Shown here: one piece after another, positions 1-5,723 of the stretch
Layout of the letters: each line of letters opens with the position of its first letter
Numbering within the stretch: the first letter of the stretch is position 1
NCBI GenBank assembly: GCA_947446625.1
Contig: CANFIE010000143.1
Coordinates: forward strand, 1 to 8,820
Source: Acetobacteraceae bacterium
GTDB taxonomy: Bacteria; Pseudomonadota; Alphaproteobacteria; Acetobacterales; Acetobacteraceae
Direction of reading: 5' to 3'
Length of the DNA: 8,820 nucleotides
Translations under genes and position numbers: made by a program
Notes under the pieces: generated by a model
Seen by the model: the letters and a program-made list of their open reading frames with translations, nothing else
What the model was told of the DNA's origin: nothing
The model's database searches: none

Positions 1-13
1 AGGTGATCCTGCC

Positions 14-1270
14 ATGACCTATTCAACCGACTGGTCCGCCTATGTGGGCGGCGCGCTGGTGGAAAGCTTCGCCGATGCCTGGATTCTCGGCGGCGCCCGC
101 ACCCCCTTCGTCGATTACAACGGCGCCCTCGGCCTGGTCTCGGCCACCGATCTCGGCATTCACGCCGCCCGCGCCGCCCTGGCCCGCAGCGGGCTGGAAC
201 CCGCCCGGCTCGGCGCCACCATCGCCGGTTCCTGCGCGCAAACCAGCTTCGACGCCTTCTTCTTCCCGCGCCATGTCGGCCTGTTCAGCGGCATGAAGGA
301 CGACCGCACCGCGCTCGGCATCAACCGCCTCTGCACCACGGGGTTCGAGGCCATTGCCCAGGCCTCGCGCGGCGTCTCCGCCGGCCAGTACGAAGCCGCG
401 CTCAGCGTCGGCGCCGAGAGCATGAGCCGCAACCCGGTGGCGGCCTATACCCATCGCGCCGGCTTCCGCATGGGCCAGGTGGAGTTCAAGGACTTCCTCT
501 GGGAATCCCTGTTTGATACCGCCGGCGGCTGCGGCATGGGCACCACGGCGGAAAATCTCGCCCAGGCCTATGGCATCACCCGGCCCGAGGTCGATGCCTT
601 CGCCGCCCGCAGCTTCGCCCGTGCCCTGGCGGCGGTGGAAAGCGGCAAATTCGGGGAGGAAATCGCCCCGATCACCAACGCCGAATTCGCCGCCACCGGC
701 CTGAAGTCGCGTGGCATCAAGCTGCCGCGTGGCGTGCAGCAGGTGGAGCGTGACACGCATATCCGCCCCACCCCCATCGAGGTGCTGGCCAAGCTCGGCC
801 CGGCCTTCGGCGGCGTGCAGACCGGCGGCAACAGCAGCGCCATTGTGGATGGCGCCGCCGCCGTCGTCATCACCAATGGCGCGCTGGCCAAGCAGGGCAA
901 GCCGCTTGGCCGCGTGGTGGCGGTGGCCACGGCCGGCGTGCCGGCGCAGGTCATGGGCATCGGCCCGGTGCCGGCCGGGCTGGCGCTGCTCGGCAAGCTC
1001 GGCCTCTCCATCCAGGATATCGCGGTGGTGGAAGTGAACGAGGCCTTCGCCGCCCAGGCCGAAAGCGTGCGCCGTGGCCTTGGCGTGGCCGAGGACCGCT
1101 TCAACGTGAATGGCGGCGCCATCGCCTTTGGCCACCCGCTGGCCGCCACCGGCATTCGCTGCGTCTATTCCGCCCTGCTGGAACTCAAGCGCCGTGGTGG
1201 CCGCTACGCCATGGCCGGCGCCTGCGCCGGTGGTGGCCAGGGCATGATGGTGCTGGTGGAAGCCGCCTGA
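14..1270 (+). CDS. Thiolase family protein (acetyl-CoA C-acyltransferase type)
   Basis: A 418-residue cytosolic thiolase, expected to condense two acyl-CoAs or to split a 3-ketoacyl-CoA with CoA. The three expected active-site blocks are visible. The nucleophilic cysteine is C107 in NRLCTTGFEAI, where most relatives have C-G/S-S-G. The NEAF motif is at 342-345. H374 lies in GHPLAATG, and the second catalytic cysteine C404 lies in GACAGGGQG. The first thiolase strand (AWILGGARTPF) begins near residue 22, so the protein carries about 20 extra N-terminal residues. The ATG at 14 is still preferred because AGGTGA at 1-6 is a good ribosome-binding site seven bases upstream. Length is slightly above the usual 390-400. 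The stop codon overlaps the start of the thioesterase gene by one base, so the two are probably translated together. Substrate chain length and direction cannot be read from sequence. A ketoadipyl-CoA or other 3-oxoacyl-CoA role is possible. Confidence 0.93.
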   Translation: MTYSTDWSAYVGGALVESFADAWILGGARTPFVDYNGALGLVSATDLGIHAARAALARSGLEPARLGATIAGSCAQTSFDAFFFPRHVGLFSGMKDDRTALGINRLCTTGFEAIAQASRGVSAGQYEAALSVGAESMSRNPVAAYTHRAGFRMGQVEFKDFLWESLFDTAGGCGMGTTAENLAQAYGITRPEVDAFAARSFARALAAVESGKFGEEIAPITNAEFAATGLKSRGIKLPRGVQQVERDTHIRPTPIEVLAKLGPAFGGVQTGGNSSAIVDGAAAVVITNGALAKQGKPLGRVVAVATAGVPAQVMGIGPVPAGLALLGKLGLSIQDIAVVEVNEAFAAQAESVRRGLGVAEDRFNVNGGAIAFGHPLAATGIRCVYSALLELKRRGGRYAMAGACAGGGQGMMVLVEAA

Positions 1271-1689
1271 TGGCCGACTACATCCGCCAGGTGCCGGTGC
1301 ACTGGAATGACTGCGACCCGGCTCGCATCGTCTTCCACGCGCATTTCATCCGCTGGATGGACGAAGGCTTCCACGAACTCATGCGCGCCCGTGGCGTGGA
1401 TGAGGTGCGGATGACCGAGGCGGACCCCGGCTTCCGGGGTGCGCCACTGGTCAACGTGGCCTGCAATTTCTCCGTACCGGCGGTGTACGGAGACCTGCTG
1501 GAACACCGCATCGCCCCGCCGGAATTCGGCGCGGGCAAATCCTTCGGCGTGAAGCACCAGTTCTGGCGCAACGGCACGCTGCTGGCCCAGGGCGAGCAAA
1601 GCCGCATCTGGGGCCAGGCCGACCCCACCGGCCGGCTGCGCGCCGTGCCGGTGCCCGAGGACATCCGCGCCAGGCTGCGGGGGGAATAA
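1270..1689 (+). CDS. 4-hydroxybenzoyl-CoA thioesterase-like hot-dog protein
   Basis: A 139-residue single hot-dog-fold acyl-CoA thioesterase, expected to hydrolyse a CoA thioester in the cytosol. The N-terminal block WNDCDPARIVFHAHFIRWMDE (residues 12-32) matches the 4-HBT signature D-x-D-x-x-x-I-V-F/Y-H. D16 is the likely catalytic aspartate by analogy with the Pseudomonas enzyme, and the following H23 and W29-M30-D31 fit the long central helix. Length is normal for the family (130-150). The ATG sits in TGATG, sharing its A with the thiolase stop codon. This suggests translational re-initiation and a shared operon. Pairing with a thiolase suggests acyl-CoA metabolism, perhaps release of an aromatic or short acid. 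The specific substrate is unknown, because members of this family act on benzoyl-, phenacyl- and short-chain acyl-CoAs. Confidence 0.88.
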   Translation: MADYIRQVPVHWNDCDPARIVFHAHFIRWMDEGFHELMRARGVDEVRMTEADPGFRGAPLVNVACNFSVPAVYGDLLEHRIAPPEFGAGKSFGVKHQFWRNGTLLAQGEQSRIWGQADPTGRLRAVPVPEDIRARLRGE

Positions 1690-1698
1690 CGCCCCGCG
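1676..1698. terminator. GC hairpin at convergent junction (possible bidirectional terminator)
   Basis: GCGGGG at 1677-1682 pairs with CCCCGC at 1692-1697 around a 9-base loop, and 1676/1698 can add a G-U pair. The hairpin contains the thioesterase stop codon (1687-1689). It lies where this gene meets the oppositely transcribed binding-protein gene, whose stop begins 10 bases further on. No U-tract follows on either strand, so intrinsic termination would be weak. Confidence 0.4.
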
Positions 1699-1699
1699 C

Positions 1700-2710
1700 C
1701 TACTCCGCCTTGGCCCCGCTGGCCACCACCACGGGGCGCAGCGTGGCTTCCTGGGCGCGGGCGTAGCTGGCGTAGTCCTCCGGCCCAATCAGCCAGGGCG
1801 TGGCGCCGCTTTCGGCATAGCTCCGAATCAGCTCCGGGCTGGCCAGGGCGCGATGCGTCAGCTCCGCCATGCGCTGCACCTGCGCCGCCGGAATCCCCGC
1901 CGGCCCCACCAGGCCATTCCAGCTGGTAATGTCAAAGCCGGGCAGAAACTCCGCCAGCGTCGGCAATTCCGGCGCCGCCGGGCTGCGCTGCGGGCTGCTC
2001 ACCGCCAGTCCACGCGCCTTGCCCTCGCGCACCGCGCCAATGGGGCCGGAGAAATTGTCAAAAATCACGTGTACCCGCCCGGCCATCAGGTCCAGCAGCG
2101 CCTGCGACCCACCGCGATACTGCACAAAGGGCATGTCGGTGCCGGTGCGGGTCTTGAACATCTCGGCGCAGATATGCGGCGTGGTGCCGGCCCCGCCCGT
2201 GGCGTAGTTGTACTTGCCCGGATTGGCCTTCAGCAGCGCAATCAGCTCCGGCACGCTGCGCACCGGCAAATCATTGTTCACCAGCAGCAGGTTGGGCTGC
2301 CGCCACAGCCCGGCAATGAAGGAAAAATCCTTCGCCGGATCATAGGGCAATGAGGCAAACAGTGAAGGCGCGATGGCCAGCGTCGCCACGCTGCCCAGCC
2401 CCAGCGTGTAGCCATCCGGCCGGCTCTTGGCGATCGCATCCGTTCCCACCGTGCCACCGGCCCCGGCGCGGTTCTCCACCACGAATTGCTGGCCCGTCAC
2501 CTGGCTCATCGCCTGGCAGAACACGCGCGACGCAATGTCGGTGGCGCCGCCGGCGGCATACAGGTTGATGTAGCGCACCGTCTGGTTCGGCCAGGCACCC
2601 GCCTGGGCACGCGCCAAACCCGGCAAGGCCAAACCGGGCAAGGCCAAAGCCGGCAAGGCCAGCAGGCCCCGGCGGGGCAATGTCAGGGGGGCAATGGGTT
2701 TGTGGACCAT
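1700..2710 (-). CDS. Bug-type substrate-binding protein (TctC-like, tripartite tricarboxylate transporter family)
   Basis: A 336-residue periplasmic binding protein of the Bug/TctC family, which captures organic acids or related small ligands for TctAB-type uptake or sensing. Residues 1-37 form a signal peptide: R13-R14, a very Leu/Ala/Pro-rich core (19-33), then ARAQA with probable cleavage near residue 35 or 37. The arginine pair is only weakly Tat-like. Family motifs follow: AAGGATD (52-58), ENRAGAGGTVG (79-89), DGYTLG (99-104), YDPAKDF (123-129) and FVQYRGGSQAL (195-205). Mature length is typical at about 300. The ATG at 2710 is chosen over a TTG five codons upstream because GGGAGAG lies six bases before it. 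No membrane subunits are encoded nearby, so it may be an orphan receptor sharing a distant transporter. The ligand is not predictable. The small gene at 2799-3029 lies upstream in the same direction, with an 88-base gap. Confidence 0.93.
   Translation of the reverse strand: MVHKPIAPLTLPRRGLLALPALALPGLALPGLARAQAGAWPNQTVRYINLYAAGGATDIASRVFCQAMSQVTGQQFVVENRAGAGGTVGTDAIAKSRPDGYTLGLGSVATLAIAPSLFASLPYDPAKDFSFIAGLWRQPNLLLVNNDLPVRSVPELIALLKANPGKYNYATGGAGTTPHICAEMFKTRTGTDMPFVQYRGGSQALLDLMAGRVHVIFDNFSGPIGAVREGKARGLAVSSPQRSPAAPELPTLAEFLPGFDITSWNGLVGPAGIPAAQVQRMAELTHRALASPELIRSYAESGATPWLIGPEDYASYARAQEATLRPVVVASGAKAE
2613..2657 (-). repeat. Three tandem 15-bp units inside the signal-peptide coding region
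   Basis: On the plus strand the units are GCCAAACCCGGCAAG (2613-2627), GCCAAACCGGGCAAG (2628-2642) and GCCAAAGCCGGCAAG (2643-2657). They differ from each other at one or two positions. In the binding-protein frame they encode LPALA-LPGLA-LPGLA, the hydrophobic core of the signal peptide (residues 19-33). Because 15 is a multiple of three, gain or loss of a unit would keep the frame and change only the length of the core. Confidence 0.9.
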
Positions 2711-2716
2711 CTTCGG

Positions 2717-2723
2717 CTCTCCC
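2717..2723 (-). promoter_or_regulatory. Shine-Dalgarno site that sets the binding-protein start
   Basis: Read on the minus strand this is GGGAGAG, six bases upstream of the ATG at 2710. The alternative TTG start (2725-2723) overlaps this site and has no comparable motif before it. This supports the shorter 336-residue product. Confidence 0.65.
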
Positions 2724-2798
2724 AAATCACCCGGCTCTGTGGCCGGTGTTGGGCAAGCCTAGGCCAGGGCGCGGCGCAACCGAGAGGAAATTCGCGCC

Positions 2799-3029
2799 TC
2801 AGTCTTCCGCCTGGGGGTCCTCGTCCATCATCGCCCGCAACTCCTCGGTGCTGGCCAGCAGCACCTTGCGCCCGTCCAGCACCTGCGGCGCCTCGTGCTG
2901 CAAGGTCTCCCAGCGCGCCTCCACCGCATCCAGCGCGGCATCCAGGTCGTCAAAGCGTTCCATATTGGGCGCCGCCGAGCCACCGGCAGCAGGGCGCCAG
3001 CGCAGGAAAACCGGGCCGGTTACGGTCAT
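2799..3029 (-). CDS. Small hypothetical protein, 76 residues
   Basis: I do not recognise this protein. It is a small, acidic, soluble-looking protein without a signal peptide or membrane segment. It begins MTVTGPVFLRWRP, passes through a helix-prone stretch (about residues 21-46, rich in Asp, Glu, Ala and Leu) and ends in a very acidic tail, MMDEDPQAED. The ATG at 3029 is preferred over an in-frame ATG eleven codons upstream because GGAGA lies eight bases before it (3042-3038 on the minus strand). It is divergent from the enolase-superfamily gene and lies 88 bases upstream of the binding-protein gene in the same direction, so co-transcription with the latter is possible. Support for coding is the good ribosome-binding site, the fit into an otherwise empty gap and a sensible amino-acid composition. 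The opposite strand is also open here, as it commonly is at this GC content. Confidence 0.62.
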   Translation of the reverse strand: MTVTGPVFLRWRPAAGGSAAPNMERFDDLDAALDAVEARWETLQHEAPQVLDGRKVLLASTEELRAMMDEDPQAED

Positions 3030-3125
3030 GCAGTCATTCTCCGGAAATCGCGGGGGCGGCACTATCGCCGCACCACGCCACGCGGTCCAGCCATCTGCGC
3101 ATCACGCCCTTGCGTCCCGGCGCTT

Positions 3126-3144
3126 GCGGCGGCAAGGCTGCCGC
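3126..3144 (+). promoter_or_regulatory. Hairpin abutting the enolase-superfamily start codon
   Basis: GCGGCGGC (3126-3133) can pair with GCTGCCGC (3137-3144) through eight base pairs (one G-U), closing on an AAG loop. The hairpin ends on the base before the ATG at 3145. It contains the only Shine-Dalgarno-like bases for this gene (AAGG, 3134-3137). If it forms in the mRNA it would limit ribosome access. The pairing is seen directly; a regulatory role is inference. Confidence 0.35.
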
Positions 3145-4269
3145 ATGTCCCATCCGCTCACCCTGGTTGCCGTTGAAGCCTGGCCCCTGCTGGTGCCGCT
3201 GCACCATCCCATGCGCCTGGCCAGCGAAACCATCACCGCCGCCGAAACCCTGCTGGTCCGCGTGGTGGCCAGCAACGGCCTGGAAGGCTGGGGCGAAGCC
3301 TCCACCGCCCCGACCATGACCGGCGAGCTGCTGCCCGGCATGGTGGCGGCGCTGCGCCGCTTCCTCGCCCCCGCCTTGCTCGCCGCCCCCCTGGCCAGCC
3401 CGGCCGAGGCCGCGCAGCGCCTGCACCGCGCCATTCGCGGCAATACCGGCGCCAAGGCCGCCGCCGAAATCGCGGTGCTCGACCTTTTCGCCCGCGCCGC
3501 CAACCTGCCCTTGGCCGCGCTGCTCGGCACCCCGCGCCGCGCCACCGCCCCGGCCATTCGCATGGTCGGCGAACGCGACCCCGAGGCAACGCTCGCCGGG
3601 GTCGCCGCCGCCCACGCCCAGGGCTACACCCAGGTCAAGCTCAAGCTCGGCATGGCGGCAGACCCGCTGGCCGATGCCGCCCTGGCCCAGCGCGCCCGTG
3701 CGCAGGGCGGCCCCGCCATGCAGCTCTCCGCCGATGCCAACATGGCCTGGAGCCGCGACGCCGCGCTCGGCTTCCTCCGCGCCATGGGCCCCGGCGTGCT
3801 GCACTACCTGGAACAGCCGGTGGCGGATGACGACCTGGACGGCATGGCCGCCTGCGTTGCGCTCAACATCTGCCCCATCTGCTTTGACGAAGGCCTGCAT
3901 GCCGCCGCCGACATCACCACCCACGCCCAGCGCCGCGCCGCGCAAGGGGTGGGGCTGAAGGCCATCAAGCTCGGCGGCCTGCAAGCCGCCCTGGCCGCCG
4001 ACGCCCTGGCCCTGCACCACGGCCTGGCCACCACCCATGCCTGCAAAATCGCCGAAACCTCGGTCGGCGCCGCCGCCGTGGCGCATCTGGTGGCGGTGCT
4101 GCCCGATGTCAGCTGGGGCGTCAGCGTCACCCATGGCTACATGGCCGCGGATGTAGTGCCCACCCCGCTGCCGGTGCTGGCCGGGCTGGTACAAATCCCG
4201 CAAGGTCCCGGCCTTGGCGTGGTGCCCGAAACCGCGCTGCTGCACCGCCTGCGCTGGCCTGAAGGATAG
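3145..4269 (+). CDS. Enolase-superfamily enzyme, muconate cycloisomerase / dipeptide epimerase subgroup
   Basis: A 374-residue cytosolic enzyme expected to abstract a proton alpha to a carboxylate and stabilise the enolate on Mg2+. The N-terminal capping domain covers about residues 1-125 and contains GLEGWGEAS near 45-53. The barrel domain carries the full catalytic set. The K-x-K motif is K165 and K167 in VKLKLG. Metal ligands are D197 (SADANMAW), E223 (YLEQPV) and D248 (CFDEGL). The opposite general acid/base is K275 in LKAIKLGG. This lysine pair and spacing place it in the MLE subgroup (muconate cycloisomerase, o-succinylbenzoate synthase, Ala-Glu or other dipeptide epimerases, N-acylamino acid racemase) and not among mandelate racemases or dehydratases. 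Which reaction it runs is not decidable here. The ATG at 3145 is used because the conserved domain starts within ten residues, although the frame stays open much further upstream. The ribosome-binding site is weak (AAGG) and sits in a hairpin. The GAF gene follows six bases after the stop. Confidence 0.9.
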   Translation: MSHPLTLVAVEAWPLLVPLHHPMRLASETITAAETLLVRVVASNGLEGWGEASTAPTMTGELLPGMVAALRRFLAPALLAAPLASPAEAAQRLHRAIRGNTGAKAAAEIAVLDLFARAANLPLAALLGTPRRATAPAIRMVGERDPEATLAGVAAAHAQGYTQVKLKLGMAADPLADAALAQRARAQGGPAMQLSADANMAWSRDAALGFLRAMGPGVLHYLEQPVADDDLDGMAACVALNICPICFDEGLHAAADITTHAQRRAAQGVGLKAIKLGGLQAALAADALALHHGLATTHACKIAETSVGAAAVAHLVAVLPDVSWGVSVTHGYMAADVVPTPLPVLAGLVQIPQGPGLGVVPETALLHRLRWPEG

Positions 4270-4275
4270 TTCCCC

Positions 4276-4878
4276 ATGAATTTCGACCGTGAAATCGCCG
4301 CCGCCTTCGCCCGCTGCGCCACTGAGGCCGCACTGGCCCATGGCCCGGAAGAAGCGCTGTGGAGCATCACCCGCACCGTGCCGGCGCTGCTGGGTGACGC
4401 CAGCGCCGCGCTGCGCCCCAACGCCTTCCGCGAGAACCCCGCCCCCACCATCGGCTGCGCCGCCACGGTGTTTCTGCGCACGCCCAATGGCCGGCACCAC
4501 CTCATCAGCGCGCCGGTCAACTTCCTGCCCGAGCAATATCACGAGCTGGTCGGCATCGAGCTCGGCCACCCCGGCGAAGTCGCCCGCCACCACATGTCGC
4601 TGCTGCTGAAGGACACCGCCCTGCACCAGGGCTTCGTGAAGATTTTGCAGAGCTTCCGCGCCGGCTCGTCCATCTTCGCGCCGCTGCTGTGGCAGGGCCA
4701 GTATCTCGGCGTGCTGATCTGCGCCAACGCCGCACGCGGCACCTATGCCGAACGCGACCTGCAAGCCCTGCAGGGCTTCGCCGCCCTGGCCGCCACTGCC
4801 TTCATGGCGCAGGGCGGCCCGGCCTGGCTGGCCAGCCTGGACTACGCCGCCCTGCCGGAACGCCTGACGGCGACCTAG
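4276..4878 (+). CDS. Stand-alone GAF-domain protein
   Basis: A 200-residue soluble protein that appears to be a single GAF domain (about residues 15-178) with no attached kinase, cyclase or DNA-binding domain. GAF domains bind small ligands such as nucleotides, haem, aromatics or metals. Supporting sequence: a leading helix (FDREIAAAFARCATEAA), a central strand region with VFLRTPNGRHHLISAP (65-80), then FAPLLWQGQYLGVLICAN (134-151) and a closing helix ERDLQALQGFAALAATAFM (159-177), the usual C-terminal half of a GAF fold. The HPGEVARHH stretch (98-106) offers several histidines. Its GAAGGA ribosome-binding site (4261-4266) lies inside the end of the enolase-superfamily gene, next to that gene's stop codon. 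Translational coupling and a shared function are therefore likely. A ligand sensor or regulatory partner for the enzyme is inference. The assignment rests on pattern, without an alignment. Confidence 0.78.
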   Translation: MNFDREIAAAFARCATEAALAHGPEEALWSITRTVPALLGDASAALRPNAFRENPAPTIGCAATVFLRTPNGRHHLISAPVNFLPEQYHELVGIELGHPGEVARHHMSLLLKDTALHQGFVKILQSFRAGSSIFAPLLWQGQYLGVLICANAARGTYAERDLQALQGFAALAATAFMAQGGPAWLASLDYAALPERLTAT

Positions 4879-4889
4879 CCGCAAGCCAA

Positions 4890-4918
4890 GCCCCGCGAAG
4901 CCACCAGCCTCGCGGGGC
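4890..4918. terminator. Perfect 9-bp hairpin between convergent genes
   Basis: GCCCCGCGA (4890-4898) and TCGCGGGGC (4910-4918) are exact reverse complements around an 11-base loop. The hairpin lies in the 46-base gap between the GAF stop and the cyclase stop, which face each other. It could end transcription from both sides, although neither strand shows a U-run after it. Confidence 0.6.
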
Positions 4919-4924
4919 GGCCCA

Positions 4925-5617
4925 TCAATCTTCCAGCCAGGCCACGGCGCGAATCGGGCTGCCCGTGCCGCCCTTGATCTTCAGCGGAAAGCCGATGAAG
5001 CGGAACCGCCCCTTGCCCACCAGCTTCTCCATGTTCACCAGGCCTTCCATATGGGTGAAGCCCATGTCGCGGCACACATGGTGCACCTCGAAATTCGCCC
5101 GCCCCGGCCGGCCCGGGCTGGCGGCTTCCACGCCAAAAGCCACAATGCCCTTCTTGCCCAGCCAGGTGGCGCTTTCCTTGGTCAGCCCCGGAAAGTCGTT
5201 GATGAAGGCTTCCGTGCCATAGGTGCGGTTGAAGAAGTTCATGTGCAGCAGCACGGTGTCACCGGCCTTGATCTGCACGCCCGCGGCCTTCTCGGCGGCT
5301 TCCAGATCGGCGATGGAAATCTCGCTCTTCAGTTCCTTGTGCGAGAGGTCGAGGCAAACCGCCTCGGTGAAGAAATTCTCCAGCGGCATTTCGTCGATGC
5401 CCTTGGCGCCGGGCTTTTCGTCAAAATGCACCGGCGCGTCCACATGCGTGCCGGAATGGTCGCCCATGTTCAGCGTCAACACGGCGGACGAGAATTCATA
5501 GCCATCCACCACCCGCTTTTCGGTATGGTCGGTGAACTGGGTAATGTTGATCATCGGGTGGTTCGGCAGGCGCGGCGCCTTGTGGTACAGGGTGCGGCTC
5601 AGGTCGATCAGGGTCAT
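4925..5617 (-). CDS. Cyclase family hydrolase (arylformamidase / isatin-hydrolase-like)
   Basis: A 230-residue metal-dependent hydrolase of the cyclase superfamily, which includes kynurenine formamidase (KynB) and isatin hydrolase; members cleave amide or lactam bonds. The defining motif H-x-G-T-H-x-D-x-P-x-H is complete as HSGTHVDAPVH (54-64), giving metal ligands H54, H58 and D60 and the conserved H64. The N-terminal IDLSRTLYHKAP, the FGVEAASPG block (161-169), the histidines in FEVHHV (177-181) and the C-terminal HMEGLVNME (189-197) also fit the family. Length is normal (about 210-260). The ATG at 5617 is chosen because GGAGA lies five bases upstream and the conserved LIDLS begins at once; an earlier start would add 17 unconserved-looking residues. 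The gene is divergent from a Bug binding-protein gene, with a 106-base shared upstream region. Its substrate may be the ligand of that protein, by context only. It has E164 where KynB proteins usually have Asp, so a KynB label is not justified. Confidence 0.9.
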   Translation of the reverse strand: MTLIDLSRTLYHKAPRLPNHPMINITQFTDHTEKRVVDGYEFSSAVLTLNMGDHSGTHVDAPVHFDEKPGAKGIDEMPLENFFTEAVCLDLSHKELKSEISIADLEAAEKAAGVQIKAGDTVLLHMNFFNRTYGTEAFINDFPGLTKESATWLGKKGIVAFGVEAASPGRPGRANFEVHHVCRDMGFTHMEGLVNMEKLVGKGRFRFIGFPLKIKGGTGSPIRAVAWLED

Positions 5618-5640
5618 GGCAGTCTCCGGATTACCGGCCG

Positions 5641-5668
5641 AGTATGCCGCGCCGCCCAATGGGCGCAA
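5641..5668 (-). promoter_or_regulatory. Weak candidate sigma-70 promoter for the cyclase gene
   Basis: On the minus strand, TTGCGC (5668-5663) and CATACT (5646-5641) are separated by 16 bases and would start transcription near 5634, about 17 bases before the ATG at 5617. Each hexamer matches the consensus only in part. No comparably good promoter was seen for the divergent plus-strand gene. Confidence 0.25.
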
Positions 5669-5723
5669 GCCGGCCCGCCACTTGCATGCTCAATCCGTGC
5701 CAACCGAGACTGGAACCACTGCC

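Noticed and set aside
23..1135. A 370-codon minus-strand frame opposite the thiolase
   Set aside because: The thiolase has all three active-site blocks on the plus strand. The antisense translation is His/Gly/Ala-rich with no recognisable domain.
2731..2746. Inverted repeat CCGGC...GCCGG in the leader of the first receptor gene
   Set aside because: It has only five base pairs of pure G/C with a six-base loop. Stems this short are expected often by chance at this GC content.
2680..3144. Upstream extension of the enolase-superfamily gene by up to 155 codons
   Set aside because: The extension shows no domain and is rich in Ser/Arg/Pro. It would cross the receptor start and the small minus-strand gene. 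The family domain begins right after the ATG at 3145.
3034..4884. A very long open frame on the minus strand (over 600 codons) covering the enolase-superfamily and GAF genes
   Set aside because: It is antisense to two proteins with intact catalytic or family motifs. Its translation is Gly/Ala/His/Gln-rich low-complexity sequence, typical of the shadow frame in GC-rich DNA.
5682..5710. TTGCAT ... GAGACT as a promoter for the second receptor gene
   Set aside because: The -10 hexamer matches only three positions of the consensus, and the -35 is not better than chance in this region.
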